Below are positions 27,274-35,746 of a DNA stretch of 64,000 nucleotides, one piece after another (positions within the stretch are counted from its first letter, which is position 1; every line of letters begins with the position of its first letter). Source of the stretch: Candidatus Poribacteria bacterium. Its GTDB lineage: Bacteria > Poribacteria > WGA-4E > WGA-3G. The stretch is from positions 32,036 to 96,035 of the forward strand of contig PYIY01000156.1 in NCBI GenBank assembly GCA_003635195.1, given 5' to 3'. The translations under genes were made by a program, and so were the position numbers. Under the pieces are notes generated by a model. It did no database searches, had not been told where the DNA came from, and saw nothing but the letters and a program-made list of their open reading frames with translations.

Positions 27274-28491
27274 TTATGATACACCCATAACCAAAGTCTG
27301 AACCGTTGTTTCGAGTTCAAGTGTTATCTGCTCTACCGTTTCTCTTTTTTCTGTTTTATAGGTATCGTAGCATTCTCGGAGATTTTTGGGTTCACCGACA
27401 CGGAGTGATGCGACCCGTGGTCCCCGCATTTTTGCTGTACCAAACACTTCTCTTTCCAGACGGATAATGACCTCAAGGAACCGTTCCGGTGAAGGTTCTT
27501 TGGCGACATACCCATCCGAAATCGCTATAAAATTAATTAACCGCTCCAGGTCGGGATAGAATTGTTGGAATTTCTGGAGCAATTCTTCATGTATCTTCTG
27601 TTCGTACTCGGTCATCTGTTCGATGTCTTTATAGATTTCGGCATCAACCAGATTTTTCAACGCACGTACCCGTGTGAGCACATCGGCATCAGTATGAATA
27701 CCCATAATCTGTTCCGCATGGGACAATATCTGTTCTTTGAGATTTTGGATATGCACGTCAAGGGGCACAGTTTCGTTCATCTTATATTGGTATTCCGCTG
27801 CAAGTGTCCTAAGGACTGCGACACCGATGCGTCTCAATCGTTCGTAACGTCCTATTGATTCTCTTTCAATAGGTGGGAGGATAGCAAGTTCTAACTTCGT
27901 GAGCGCGGCATCAATAGCGTCCCACATGTCCTGTGGATAATGATATTTGATCCCGATAGGGACAATATAGAGCGGTTTGCTGATTTCCGCTTTTTGCATG
28001 TCGTCTAAAGCCCAGAAGCAGAGTTGTGTAATACCCCTTTCAAAGCGCATAACGGTAGCGTTCTGCCGTGAAATTTCTCCCTCTCCGAAGATGACAATTG
28101 GCGAGTCGCCTTTCGTTAAGATTTCACGTGTTGTGCGGAAGGCGTTTCGGTCCGCGGTACCACGGACAATCGAATACGCGCCGAACCACTGCAACAAAAG
28201 ACTGCATAAACCCCCGAATTTTCCGTTATCAAATGTCTCTCGAGCGGTCAGATAATAGTACTGCTGAGAGCGTCGTTTGGACAAAAGAAACATAACGGCT
28301 GGATCCGCGTGTGCCGCGTGGTTCGGTGCTAACACGGTCGGATGTCCATCCGTCGTTTTCAAACGGGCAATGGACTCAGTATCAACCTCTAATGTTAACC
28401 CCTTCAAATACAAGCGGTTGATGAGCGGCATAATGGCTTTGCCGACCTGAATCACTGTTTTATTCGGTTTAGGGGGTTTAAAGTCTAACAT
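27274..28491 (-). CDS. PlsC-like acyltransferase
   Basis: A 405-residue protein with the acyltransferase block I NHAAHAD (H-x4-D, about residues 58-64), block III-like FGEGEISR and a C-terminal extension of about 170 residues that is helical and lysine/glutamate-rich. 1-Acylglycerol-3-phosphate acyltransferases are usually near 240 residues, so the extension is unusual. It probably acylates a lipid precursor at the inner membrane. The gene has no clear ribosome site. Confidence 0.8.
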   Translation of the reverse strand: MLDFKPPKPNKTVIQVGKAIMPLINRLYLKGLTLEVDTESIARLKTTDGHPTVLAPNHAAHADPAVMFLLSKRRSQQYYYLTARETFDNGKFGGLCSLLLQWFGAYSIVRGTADRNAFRTTREILTKGDSPIVIFGEGEISRQNATVMRFERGITQLCFWALDDMQKAEISKPLYIVPIGIKYHYPQDMWDAIDAALTKLELAILPPIERESIGRYERLRRIGVAVLRTLAAEYQYKMNETVPLDVHIQNLKEQILSHAEQIMGIHTDADVLTRVRALKNLVDAEIYKDIEQMTEYEQKIHEELLQKFQQFYPDLERLINFIAISDGYVAKEPSPERFLEVIIRLEREVFGTAKMRGPRVASLRVGEPKNLRECYDTYKTEKRETVEQITLELETTVQTLVMGVS

Positions 28492-28552
28492 TGCCTACTA
28501 CCGTTTGCGTCACGCAGCAAGTTGTTACGGCATACGACGTATGCCTGCTACT

Positions 28553-29659
28553 TTAGAGGCTCGGTGGATAGCAGCAGATGATCTCCATCGGGGTGTCGCC
28601 GGTGCTAACGATGACGTAGCTCGACAAGCAGCGTGGGATGAAAACAGATTTGCCGCGTTTCAGCGGGACATCTTCAAAATCACCGCGCAGTACACCTTCG
28701 CCGCCTAACGTCACAAGGGCATAGAAACCTTTATCTGCAGGCATACTCAGCGTTGCGTTTACCGTCAGGCGTGAGCATCCGAAGAATTTTGAGGCTTCCT
28801 CTGGCACGATTCTGTCTTCGCGATTGTCCCCTTCTGCTCGGACGAGCTCTGGCGTGCGTCGGATGTAGTTATTGAGGTAATCCAATTCGAGTTTATCGAA
28901 CTCAGCGGCATCTACGGCGAGGTCCCATCCGAGACCGAGGTGTCCATCCTCTCTTTCAAACGGAAAACCTTCCCATTCAGCGAGGATATTCCAATCGGTA
29001 GGTTCCTGCGGTTCGAGGACGCATAACCCTGTGCCGAGTGAATGGACGATCGGTGTACGTAAGAAGTATACTTCCCCAACCTTCGGTTCAACGACGTGCA
29101 TGAGACTTCGGAGTGTTGGCACATCTTGTGCCTCCATCAGGCGGCGGAACTCTGCTTTGTCTATTGCTTCTTTCCAGCCGATCCATGCCTTCGCGCCCGG
29201 ACGCGTGCCGATAAGAATCCATGCCTCGTTCTTGCCAAAAGGTGAATTAAGGTGTTTTTGCGAGAAATCGGGGTTCGGATGCCAATGGATAGGGATATGC
29301 GCGCCTTCACCGACATCGAAAATCTTGAGAAGCACGCCTAATTCAGTGCCATATTTAGCCACGTGCGCGCTCCCGAGTGTCTCTTCCGGGAATGCGTCCA
29401 GCAGTGCTTTCAGCAACACAACCTCACCACTTGGGAGTTCGATGCGACTGAACCCTTTGTCGGGCGGATTGTCTCTGCCGGGAGTGATTGCACGGTTCGT
29501 AGAGAAAATCCATTCTTCGGAGTAATAATCATCTTTTGGATCGGGGTCACCCATAAACTCAGCACGGAGTTTCCCGCCGTTATAGAAATGCAGGTAGGTA
29601 TTCGGTGCTAAGGCGATGGGCGCGTCTAACATTGACTTTAGTTCGTTTTGTGATGCCAT
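28553..29659 (-). CDS. class I mannose-6-phosphate isomerase-like cupin protein
   Basis: The start at 29659 (368 residues) follows AAAGGA; a longer frame begins at 29734 but lacks support. Class I ManA-like features are GEGAHIPIHWHPNPDFSQKH (metal-binding His), FGKNEAWILIG and TPIVHSLGTGLCVLE. ManA interconverts mannose-6-phosphate and fructose-6-phosphate with zinc. Because the family also contains sugar epimerases with other substrates, I give no symbol. Confidence 0.78.
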   Translation of the reverse strand: MASQNELKSMLDAPIALAPNTYLHFYNGGKLRAEFMGDPDPKDDYYSEEWIFSTNRAITPGRDNPPDKGFSRIELPSGEVVLLKALLDAFPEETLGSAHVAKYGTELGVLLKIFDVGEGAHIPIHWHPNPDFSQKHLNSPFGKNEAWILIGTRPGAKAWIGWKEAIDKAEFRRLMEAQDVPTLRSLMHVVEPKVGEVYFLRTPIVHSLGTGLCVLEPQEPTDWNILAEWEGFPFEREDGHLGLGWDLAVDAAEFDKLELDYLNNYIRRTPELVRAEGDNREDRIVPEEASKFFGCSRLTVNATLSMPADKGFYALVTLGGEGVLRGDFEDVPLKRGKSVFIPRCLSSYVIVSTGDTPMEIICCYPPSL

Positions 29660-29734
29660 ATTGTTGTCCTTTCTTTCTCTTTGAGAACTAAGGGTGTCGT
29701 TTGTGGGTTCCCTTGTTTGAAGTAAGTTTATCAT

Positions 29735-29900
29735 TTTAGACAGTATTTTGTCAAGTCAATTTTTGGGAGATTAGAGTTGTTTAGTTTTCAGTTTTTTGGT
29801 GGTTTTGGAAGGAGGGCGCGACCGGGAAGTCGCTCCTACAGACGATATTTGGAAGGATAGATTGGGGTTACGATGCTACTGCCTCGTTAGCATGCGTTCG
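29735..29900. repeat. spacer with GCGACCGGGAAGTCGC palindrome
   Basis: At about 29818-29834 GCGACCGGGAAGTCGC forms a hairpin, followed by TCCTAC. Similar units are common repeats in such genomes (inference). No gene is present. Confidence 0.45.
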
Positions 29901-30272
29901 TTACAAAACCCATGACTGTATATGGTCAGCAATCACTTCAATATCCGTTATGGTTCCATCCGCAATCTTGAAACCAAGCTCAATAATCGAATCATCAATG
30001 TTGGAAAGACGGGAATAACCGTTCAGTTCCAAAAAAAGGAGCGCGCACGTTAGACCGATACGTTTATTTCCGTCGAAAAATATATGGCCTGTAATAATGT
30101 GATGAGCATATACCGCAGCTTTTTGAAATGGAGTTGGATACAACTCTGTATCGCCAAATTTGGCACTAATTGCTTCGACTAAATAGTCCAATTGATCTTT
30201 ATGCAAAAGCTGATGGTTCTCCACATGGGTCTCGGCAATGATTAGAATATCCTCAATTGTCAAATGTATCAT
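29901..30272 (-). CDS. Doc/Fic-type death-on-curing toxin
   Basis: A 123-residue Doc-like protein with the Fic core HIFFDGNKRIG (H-x-F-x-D-G-N-K-R), preceded by AAVYAHHIITG. Doc toxins phosphorylate EF-Tu and stop translation. The ATG overlaps the stop of the upstream gene by four bases (ATGA), the arrangement of an antitoxin-toxin pair. But the upstream gene encodes a TPR protein, not a Phd-type antitoxin. Length is normal and key residues are intact. Confidence 0.85.
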   Translation of the reverse strand: MIHLTIEDILIIAETHVENHQLLHKDQLDYLVEAISAKFGDTELYPTPFQKAAVYAHHIITGHIFFDGNKRIGLTCALLFLELNGYSRLSNIDDSIIELGFKIADGTITDIEVIADHIQSWVL

Positions 30273-30562
30273 AAGTTACCGAGGGTTTTCCATGCGCGAT
30301 CATAATCTTGTAGTATCTTATCTAAGGCAATGATGGCATCGCTCCCCAGATTTCCTGCAGTTGCGAGATCTGATTTAGCTTTTTCTCGTTCTCCGAGGCG
30401 TAGAAACGCCCCGCCGCGATTGTAAAATGCCTCGGCATAATCGGGTTTGAGCTCTATCGCTTTGGTGTAGTCTTCAATAGCAAGTTCCAACTCACCTTTT
30501 TTACTGTGAGCCAATCCGCGATTGTAATACGTCTCGGCACATTCTTGATTCAGTTCTTGCAT
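30269..30562 (-). CDS. small TPR protein, possible partner of the Doc toxin
   Basis: A 97-residue protein with two TPR units (ETYYNRGLAHSKKGELELAIEDYTKAIELKP and EAFYNRGGAFLRLGEREKAKSDL) and a C-terminal stretch DAIIALDKILQDYDRAWKTLGNL. The start at 30562 lies seven bases after GGAGG; an earlier in-frame start is possible. Its position in front of doc with a 4-base overlap is that of an antitoxin. TPR proteins are not known antitoxins for Doc, so the C-terminal tail may be the toxin-binding part. Whether it neutralises Doc is a guess. Confidence 0.65.
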   Translation of the reverse strand: MQELNQECAETYYNRGLAHSKKGELELAIEDYTKAIELKPDYAEAFYNRGGAFLRLGEREKAKSDLATAGNLGSDAIIALDKILQDYDRAWKTLGNL

Positions 30563-30668
30563 CATTTTTCCTCCACAATGCGATTTAGTTGCCGATAATG
30601 ATAACATGCAAAACGAATCAATGTCAATTGAACCTCACAGCATAATCAGGGACGTTTCGTTTTCGGTT

Positions 30669-31709
30669 TTAGGGACTGCTACTAAAGAGTTTAGCGATTT
30701 CGTCCGTTTCAAAAACAGGTAGCGATTGGCGTGTACGGGTGGTATCTTCCAACCACAACCCCTGCTCAGGCGGCAAAAACTGTCCGATGATGTCCGCGTT
30801 GATGCCCGCTTCGCCGAGGGCTTGACAAATTGCATCGCTTTTTTCAGGTGCCGATGCAATCAACATGGCACCCGATGAAATGACACCGAGGGGATTAAGC
30901 TCGAACATATCACACAGTGTTCGTGTTATGTCTCCATACAATATTGGCGACCCTAAGAGTTTATCCGAATAGACAACCGCCCCTAACTCGGCTGCGGTTG
31001 CCAACTCATATGTAGCAGTTGCGACACCGCCCTCTGTGACATCGTGCATAGCGTGTACGCCACCCGTAGCAATTGCGATTTGCGCGTCTCTTAGCACGGA
31101 AATCCCGGGATCTATGAGATAGTTCTTCGCCTGCTCTAAGAATACGGCATCGTACCTTTCACGCAACTGTTCTTCACACTCGCGCGCGATAATTGCGGTT
31201 GCTTCAATACCGATACCTTTCGTGAGAATTAAGGCATCCCCGACACAAGCACCTGCTGAAGTGAACAACGCATTTTTATCGGTAACCCCCATCATCTGTC
31301 CTATTACAACGGGTTGTGTTACGGCTGGTGTAACTTCGGTATGTCCACCACACAGCGCGATATCAAACGCTGCACATGCTTGTGTGATTTGCGCCATGAT
31401 GTCGCGAACCATTGCAGGAGTCGTCGCATCTTCGGGTAACAGTAGGGTTACCAGCAACCATTTCGGGACAGCCCCCATCGCTGCGATATCATTGGCATTG
31501 ACGCATACCACGTACCACCCAATATCTTCAGTCGCAAAGGTAATCGGATCGCTGGTTGCAACGAGATAGTTGTCCCCTAACGCAATGACAGCAGCATCTT
31601 CACCGAGCTGTGGACCGACAACCACGCCTGTGTTGGTATTGGACGTGGGCAGCAGTTCCTTTAAAAAATCGTGTTTCAGTTTCCCAACAGGCAAATTGAT
31701 GTTGTTCAT
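30669..31709 (-). CDS. AIR-synthase-related protein (HypE/ThiL/SelD fold)
   Basis: A 346-residue protein of the PurM/HypE fold: GEDAAVIALGDNYLVATSDPITF, then VNANDIAAMGAVPKWLLVTLLLP, GGHTEVTPAVTQPVV and TEGGVATATYELATAAELG. HypE-like members bind ATP and activate carbamoyl or formylglycinamidine groups. No hydrogenase maturation genes are near, so a role as HypE is not supported. Start overlaps the stop of the upstream membrane-protein gene by one base (TAATG), so translation is coupled. Confidence 0.82.
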   Translation of the reverse strand: MNNINLPVGKLKHDFLKELLPTSNTNTGVVVGPQLGEDAAVIALGDNYLVATSDPITFATEDIGWYVVCVNANDIAAMGAVPKWLLVTLLLPEDATTPAMVRDIMAQITQACAAFDIALCGGHTEVTPAVTQPVVIGQMMGVTDKNALFTSAGACVGDALILTKGIGIEATAIIARECEEQLRERYDAVFLEQAKNYLIDPGISVLRDAQIAIATGGVHAMHDVTEGGVATATYELATAAELGAVVYSDKLLGSPILYGDITRTLCDMFELNPLGVISSGAMLIASAPEKSDAICQALGEAGINADIIGQFLPPEQGLWLEDTTRTRQSLPVFETDEIAKLFSSSP

Positions 31710-33637
31710 TAGATAAAAATCTTATAAGTACGTAAACCAGATACCGGTCCGATGATTGCCCAAATACTCCCGATGACGTAATCGCCTAAGATGAGTCCCA
31801 GAAACAGTGGCGCGACCTTACGATGCAGCCGTAAACCGCCGTGTCGTAAAATCATTAACTTCAGAAACCACGCCACGAAGAAAGCGAACCAGAAGTAGTC
31901 CATCGCAAAACTGATAGCGAGCGCGTAGCCCGCGGGATGGAAGGGCCACCACAGGAAATGCATCCGCATGTACATCATTACAAACGTCAACAGCGCACCG
32001 ATCCCCATGAAACCGATACCAATCACGTTTGGCTCCGTCGGATTATGCAACCACCGTTGCAGTCGACCAAACGACTCTCTGCCGACCCAACCCTTAAAGC
32101 CGCCGGCTTTCGCCACCGCGCCGTTTCGGAAGGTGATGTCCAGATTTGCCCAAAAGGTCGCCAGAATGCCGATGACAATCGCGATTAGCATAGCGACCCA
32201 TAAACGTCGGTTGCCCATCCCCGTCGATTCCGCCAACTTAAACGCTTCAATCTGATTCGGCATCGGGTGATTGCGGTAACCGCGATTGAACCAGTAAAAT
32301 AGCGACATAATCGTGAGGCTGCTCGTGTCAAACCGTCGAGTGCCGCCGACTGTCGCCAGCATGTCGTGTGGGTTGACATAATAAATTTCATGTGGCGTGC
32401 CGAGTTCCGCTCGGACACGGGTGATAGCGAAAGAGAGCAGGAAATAGACCCCAAAGAAGATACCAGCAATCCATAACGTCATCCCCGCAATCGAGGAAAA
32501 GATGCCGAGCGCGACGAGTGACCCCAGGATGCCCAAGAAGGCGGCGCGGTACGGCATCGGTTCATTTGAATCATCAATACGCGATTTAAACCCGAACACC
32601 TTTTTGAACACCTCCGCCAGGTGTCGCCGCGTGACCCAGACAGCCAGCAGAAAGAGCGCGATCCACGCGCCATACGCCTGTTCGTTCAACGCCGGGAAAT
32701 AACGGGTACCGAGTGCCGCAGCGATGACGAATTCTGCTAAACGCACCACAAAGAAAAACCAGCACGAAAAGGAGAGATCCAACGGTAGGAAAAACGCTAA
32801 CCCAACAGCAAACGGGTAGACGGAGATACGCGTCCCGCGGATGGCACTCCACGGACGATCAGTGAAGATATTTCGGAACACAGCTGTGCGTTTGATATAG
32901 GGGATCTCTGGAAACTGTGGGAAGAGGTAGTGAATCCCGTTAATCACACCGATCACCACAGCGATACTGAACCCGACCCACATCATCCGATTTTTCAGGA
33001 GCGGTATCCCACCATCTTCTGACAATCCCAGCGGGAGTTGAATAATCGGATAGGCGAGTTTCTCTTGTTCTGCCCACCGTTTCCGAACAAGCGTGTTGAT
33101 GCACAGCATCATGAACATCATGATGAGAAAAAAGAGACCCCAGAACAGCAGCGGTTTTAGCCAAACTGAAAAGTTATGCTGTGTATAGAAAGTCGTTTCT
33201 CCTTCGTAAAAGCCTTGCAAACTTTGCGCGTCGGAGACGGTAAGCCATGACGGTAGATACCGAAAAAAGAGGGCTTGCCACTCGTTTTCCTCTGTTGCGA
33301 AACGGAACGGATGCGCGATGCTGCCGAACATGTTCTGCATCGTATCGTGTCCTGCAAACGTACAAGAGATCGCCACCATGATGTAGATGGTGAGTAATTC
33401 CCCTTGTTGGAGCATCTGTCGCGGCGCAAGGCGTTTCAACACGCAGTTGGCAACGACACAAACGAACATAATGAAGACAGGTTGGATAAAAAGCGGGAGG
33501 CACGAACCGTCAAGCGAGTAGTACTTTACCTCAACGATCGTCATCCAATAGACATTAATCGGGATGAATAACACGCCTAAAAGAAGCGAACGTCCAGTAA
33601 CGCGTGCTGATGAGATTGAAGTTTTTTGTCCATGCAT
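31709..33637 (-). CDS. DUF6785-type polytopic membrane protein (paralog)
   Basis: A 642-residue membrane protein with about 14 segments, alike in length and motifs to the protein at 15688-17619: GHDTMQNMFGSIAHPFRF, AYPIIQLPLGLS, NHPMPNQIEAFKLAESTGMGN and HPAGYALAISFAMDY. The gene is coupled to the AIR-synthase-like gene downstream. Function unknown. The paralog pair is characteristic of the organism group. Confidence 0.8.
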   Translation of the reverse strand: MHGQKTSISSARVTGRSLLLGVLFIPINVYWMTIVEVKYYSLDGSCLPLFIQPVFIMFVCVVANCVLKRLAPRQMLQQGELLTIYIMVAISCTFAGHDTMQNMFGSIAHPFRFATEENEWQALFFRYLPSWLTVSDAQSLQGFYEGETTFYTQHNFSVWLKPLLFWGLFFLIMMFMMLCINTLVRKRWAEQEKLAYPIIQLPLGLSEDGGIPLLKNRMMWVGFSIAVVIGVINGIHYLFPQFPEIPYIKRTAVFRNIFTDRPWSAIRGTRISVYPFAVGLAFFLPLDLSFSCWFFFVVRLAEFVIAAALGTRYFPALNEQAYGAWIALFLLAVWVTRRHLAEVFKKVFGFKSRIDDSNEPMPYRAAFLGILGSLVALGIFSSIAGMTLWIAGIFFGVYFLLSFAITRVRAELGTPHEIYYVNPHDMLATVGGTRRFDTSSLTIMSLFYWFNRGYRNHPMPNQIEAFKLAESTGMGNRRLWVAMLIAIVIGILATFWANLDITFRNGAVAKAGGFKGWVGRESFGRLQRWLHNPTEPNVIGIGFMGIGALLTFVMMYMRMHFLWWPFHPAGYALAISFAMDYFWFAFFVAWFLKLMILRHGGLRLHRKVAPLFLGLILGDYVIGSIWAIIGPVSGLRTYKIFI

Positions 33638-33790
33638 TGTTAATAGTTGTCAGTTATCAGTTTGCCTTGCAGTGAGAGTTAAGAGGTTGTCTGGGATTTC
33701 ATGTTTTGTGGTAAAGGTTGGTGTATCAATTGGGTAACGACGGTTACAGAGAAATGATCAAACATCAGAAACCAGACTTATAACTTATAA

Positions 33791-35692
33791 CTACTGACGG
33801 TAAGTTTTCACGATCTCTGAGATGACCCGTGCCCTGTTTTTCCAATTCATACGCGCAGGCGGGATGAGATAGATGCCATCAATCTCACATTCATCTTGAT
33901 TACGGATATCCCGCACTAATTCCAAGCAGAGCCGCATACCGAGTTCGTATCCGGCAGTATCTCCGAGATCTCGGAATTTGTCAACGATGAATTGTGGGAT
34001 GTAAAGCCCCAAATTGTCGCGGAGGTAGGATGCACTGCGGAAACTTGTGAGCGGTAATATCCCGTAAAGGATCTTTATACCGAGACCTTCTGTCGCCTGA
34101 TGCGCGCGTACGATATCTTCATAGGTCCAGACCGGTTGGGTATAGGCGAAATTAGCCCCTTGTGCTACCTTATTTGCGAGATGCTTGACGTGCGGTTGGA
34201 GATTCTCAGCAATCGTGAAACCGCCGCCGTAATAGAACCCACACGGCTCACCAATTGATGAACCGTCAGCAAGTTCTCCCTGATTTAATCGAGCGATAAG
34301 TTTCATTAATTGAACCGCGCCCCGGACATCTGGAACAAGACTTGCTGTCTCATAAGGACCGGCTTTCGGATGGTCGCCGGATAGAGCGACAATACCGCGG
34401 ATGCCTAATGCCTCTGCCTCCAGCAGATGCGATTGCATACTGATGAGGTTCCGCGATCGGGTTGTCCAATGGATGAGCGTCGGAATCTGGGTCGCCTGCT
34501 GAAGCCGATACGCTGTACCAACTGCCCCGATGTTTACCGCCGCACCGGAGTTGTCGGTCACGTCAAACAGGTCTACACCCATCGCGGCAAGTCCTTTTGC
34601 CTCCTTCAGCATCGCCCGCAATTGGGGGAACGTATTGGCGCGCATCTCTACGCTTACAATGCGTTCGCGCGTTTCAAACACCTGCTGCACGGGGTTATCG
34701 TAGGGGCGAGGTGACCTTGAAGAAACACCCAAGGAAGAACCCCCTACTGACCTGATTTTGGGAAGAACAAAGATGCGCGACTCTCGTTCTACAGGTTTAC
34801 GGCCTGCAACAGCCTGTCGGATCTTCGCCGTGTATACGGGTGTAGTTCCGCAACAGCCGCCAATCATATTCGCGCCCAGTTCAACCAGTTTTCCGACGTA
34901 GTCACTGAAAACTTCAGCCTCCACCGTATAGGAGACCGCTACTTCACCTTGCTCGACTCTCGGATTGCCAGCGTTCGGTTGCACGACAATAGGCACTTTG
35001 ATGACAGGGGCAAGGAGTTCCATCGCTTCAACCAGATCGTGGGGTCCCCTGCAATTGATACCGACGCCATGCGCACCGAGCTGCTCCAGCTCCTGCGCAA
35101 AGACACGTACATCTAACCCGGCACCGACAGTACCGCCTGAAACACCGCTAATTTCAACGATGACAGGGACATCGTAAGTGAGTGCCTGTTTCGTCGCTAT
35201 TTCTGCTTGTTTGGGGGAAACGAACGTTTCAAGAACGAGAAGATCAACACCCGCATCAACGAGTGCATCCATCTGCTCCTTGAAAAGCCTTCGGATTGTT
35301 TTGGTAGATGGAGCAGGGGTGTCTAAACTTTGGAACGAAACCTGTCCGACGGATCCTGCTACGTAACAGGTCTCTGGTACTGCTTCGCGTGCTAGGAACA
35401 CACCTGTTTTGTTAATTTCTTCAATCTGTTCGGCTAAACCGTGGACAGTTAACGCCTCTCTATTTGCCTGGTAGGTATTCGTCTGGATAACGTCGGCACC
35501 CGCGTCGGCGTAAGCGCGGTGGATAGCGGTGACCTTCTCAGCATGTTCTGTAGAAACATTGCAGGCATCAACGCACTGCAGATATGCCGGTATTCGTTTG
35601 CGGAGTTCGGTTCCGATAGCACCGTCACACACCAGTATCCGGTGTGCTAAGGCTTCCATGAAGTTGTCTTTTTTTCTTGAAGTCGTAGCCAT
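33791..35692 (-). CDS. homocysteine S-methyltransferase / 5,10-methylenetetrahydrofolate reductase fusion
   Basis: A 633-residue bifunctional protein. Residues 1-305 are a zinc homocysteine methyltransferase (CDGAIGTELRKR, TNTYQANREAL, GINCRGP, MIGGCCGTTP with the Cys ligands). Residues about 345-630 are a MetF-like FAD barrel (VSVEMRANTFPQL, ALSGDHPKAGPY, ANFAYTQPVWTYED). It links folate reduction to methionine synthesis. Such fusions are known (YitJ type). The linker at about 310-330 is coded partly by a dispersed repeat (34717-34747). Start is either 35692 or the Met at position 12; neither has a good ribosome site. Confidence 0.92.
   Translation of the reverse strand: MATTSRKKDNFMEALAHRILVCDGAIGTELRKRIPAYLQCVDACNVSTEHAEKVTAIHRAYADAGADVIQTNTYQANREALTVHGLAEQIEEINKTGVFLAREAVPETCYVAGSVGQVSFQSLDTPAPSTKTIRRLFKEQMDALVDAGVDLLVLETFVSPKQAEIATKQALTYDVPVIVEISGVSGGTVGAGLDVRVFAQELEQLGAHGVGINCRGPHDLVEAMELLAPVIKVPIVVQPNAGNPRVEQGEVAVSYTVEAEVFSDYVGKLVELGANMIGGCCGTTPVYTAKIRQAVAGRKPVERESRIFVLPKIRSVGGSSLGVSSRSPRPYDNPVQQVFETRERIVSVEMRANTFPQLRAMLKEAKGLAAMGVDLFDVTDNSGAAVNIGAVGTAYRLQQATQIPTLIHWTTRSRNLISMQSHLLEAEALGIRGIVALSGDHPKAGPYETASLVPDVRGAVQLMKLIARLNQGELADGSSIGEPCGFYYGGGFTIAENLQPHVKHLANKVAQGANFAYTQPVWTYEDIVRAHQATEGLGIKILYGILPLTSFRSASYLRDNLGLYIPQFIVDKFRDLGDTAGYELGMRLCLELVRDIRNQDECEIDGIYLIPPARMNWKNRARVISEIVKTYRQ
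34717..34747 (-). repeat. GGGTGTTTCTTCA-family repeat within a coding sequence
   Basis: On the minus strand GTAGGGGGTTCTTCCTTGGG then TGTTTCTTCAA matches the arm at 18351-18381 at 26 of 31 positions. Here it is read in frame as GGSSLGVSSRSP in the linker of the methyltransferase-MTHFR fusion. Confidence 0.6.
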
Positions 35693-35746
35693 ATAAGCGA
35701 AAAGCGCGCCGATGAAGCGCGCCTTCCAATGTTTTCGAGATAGACG

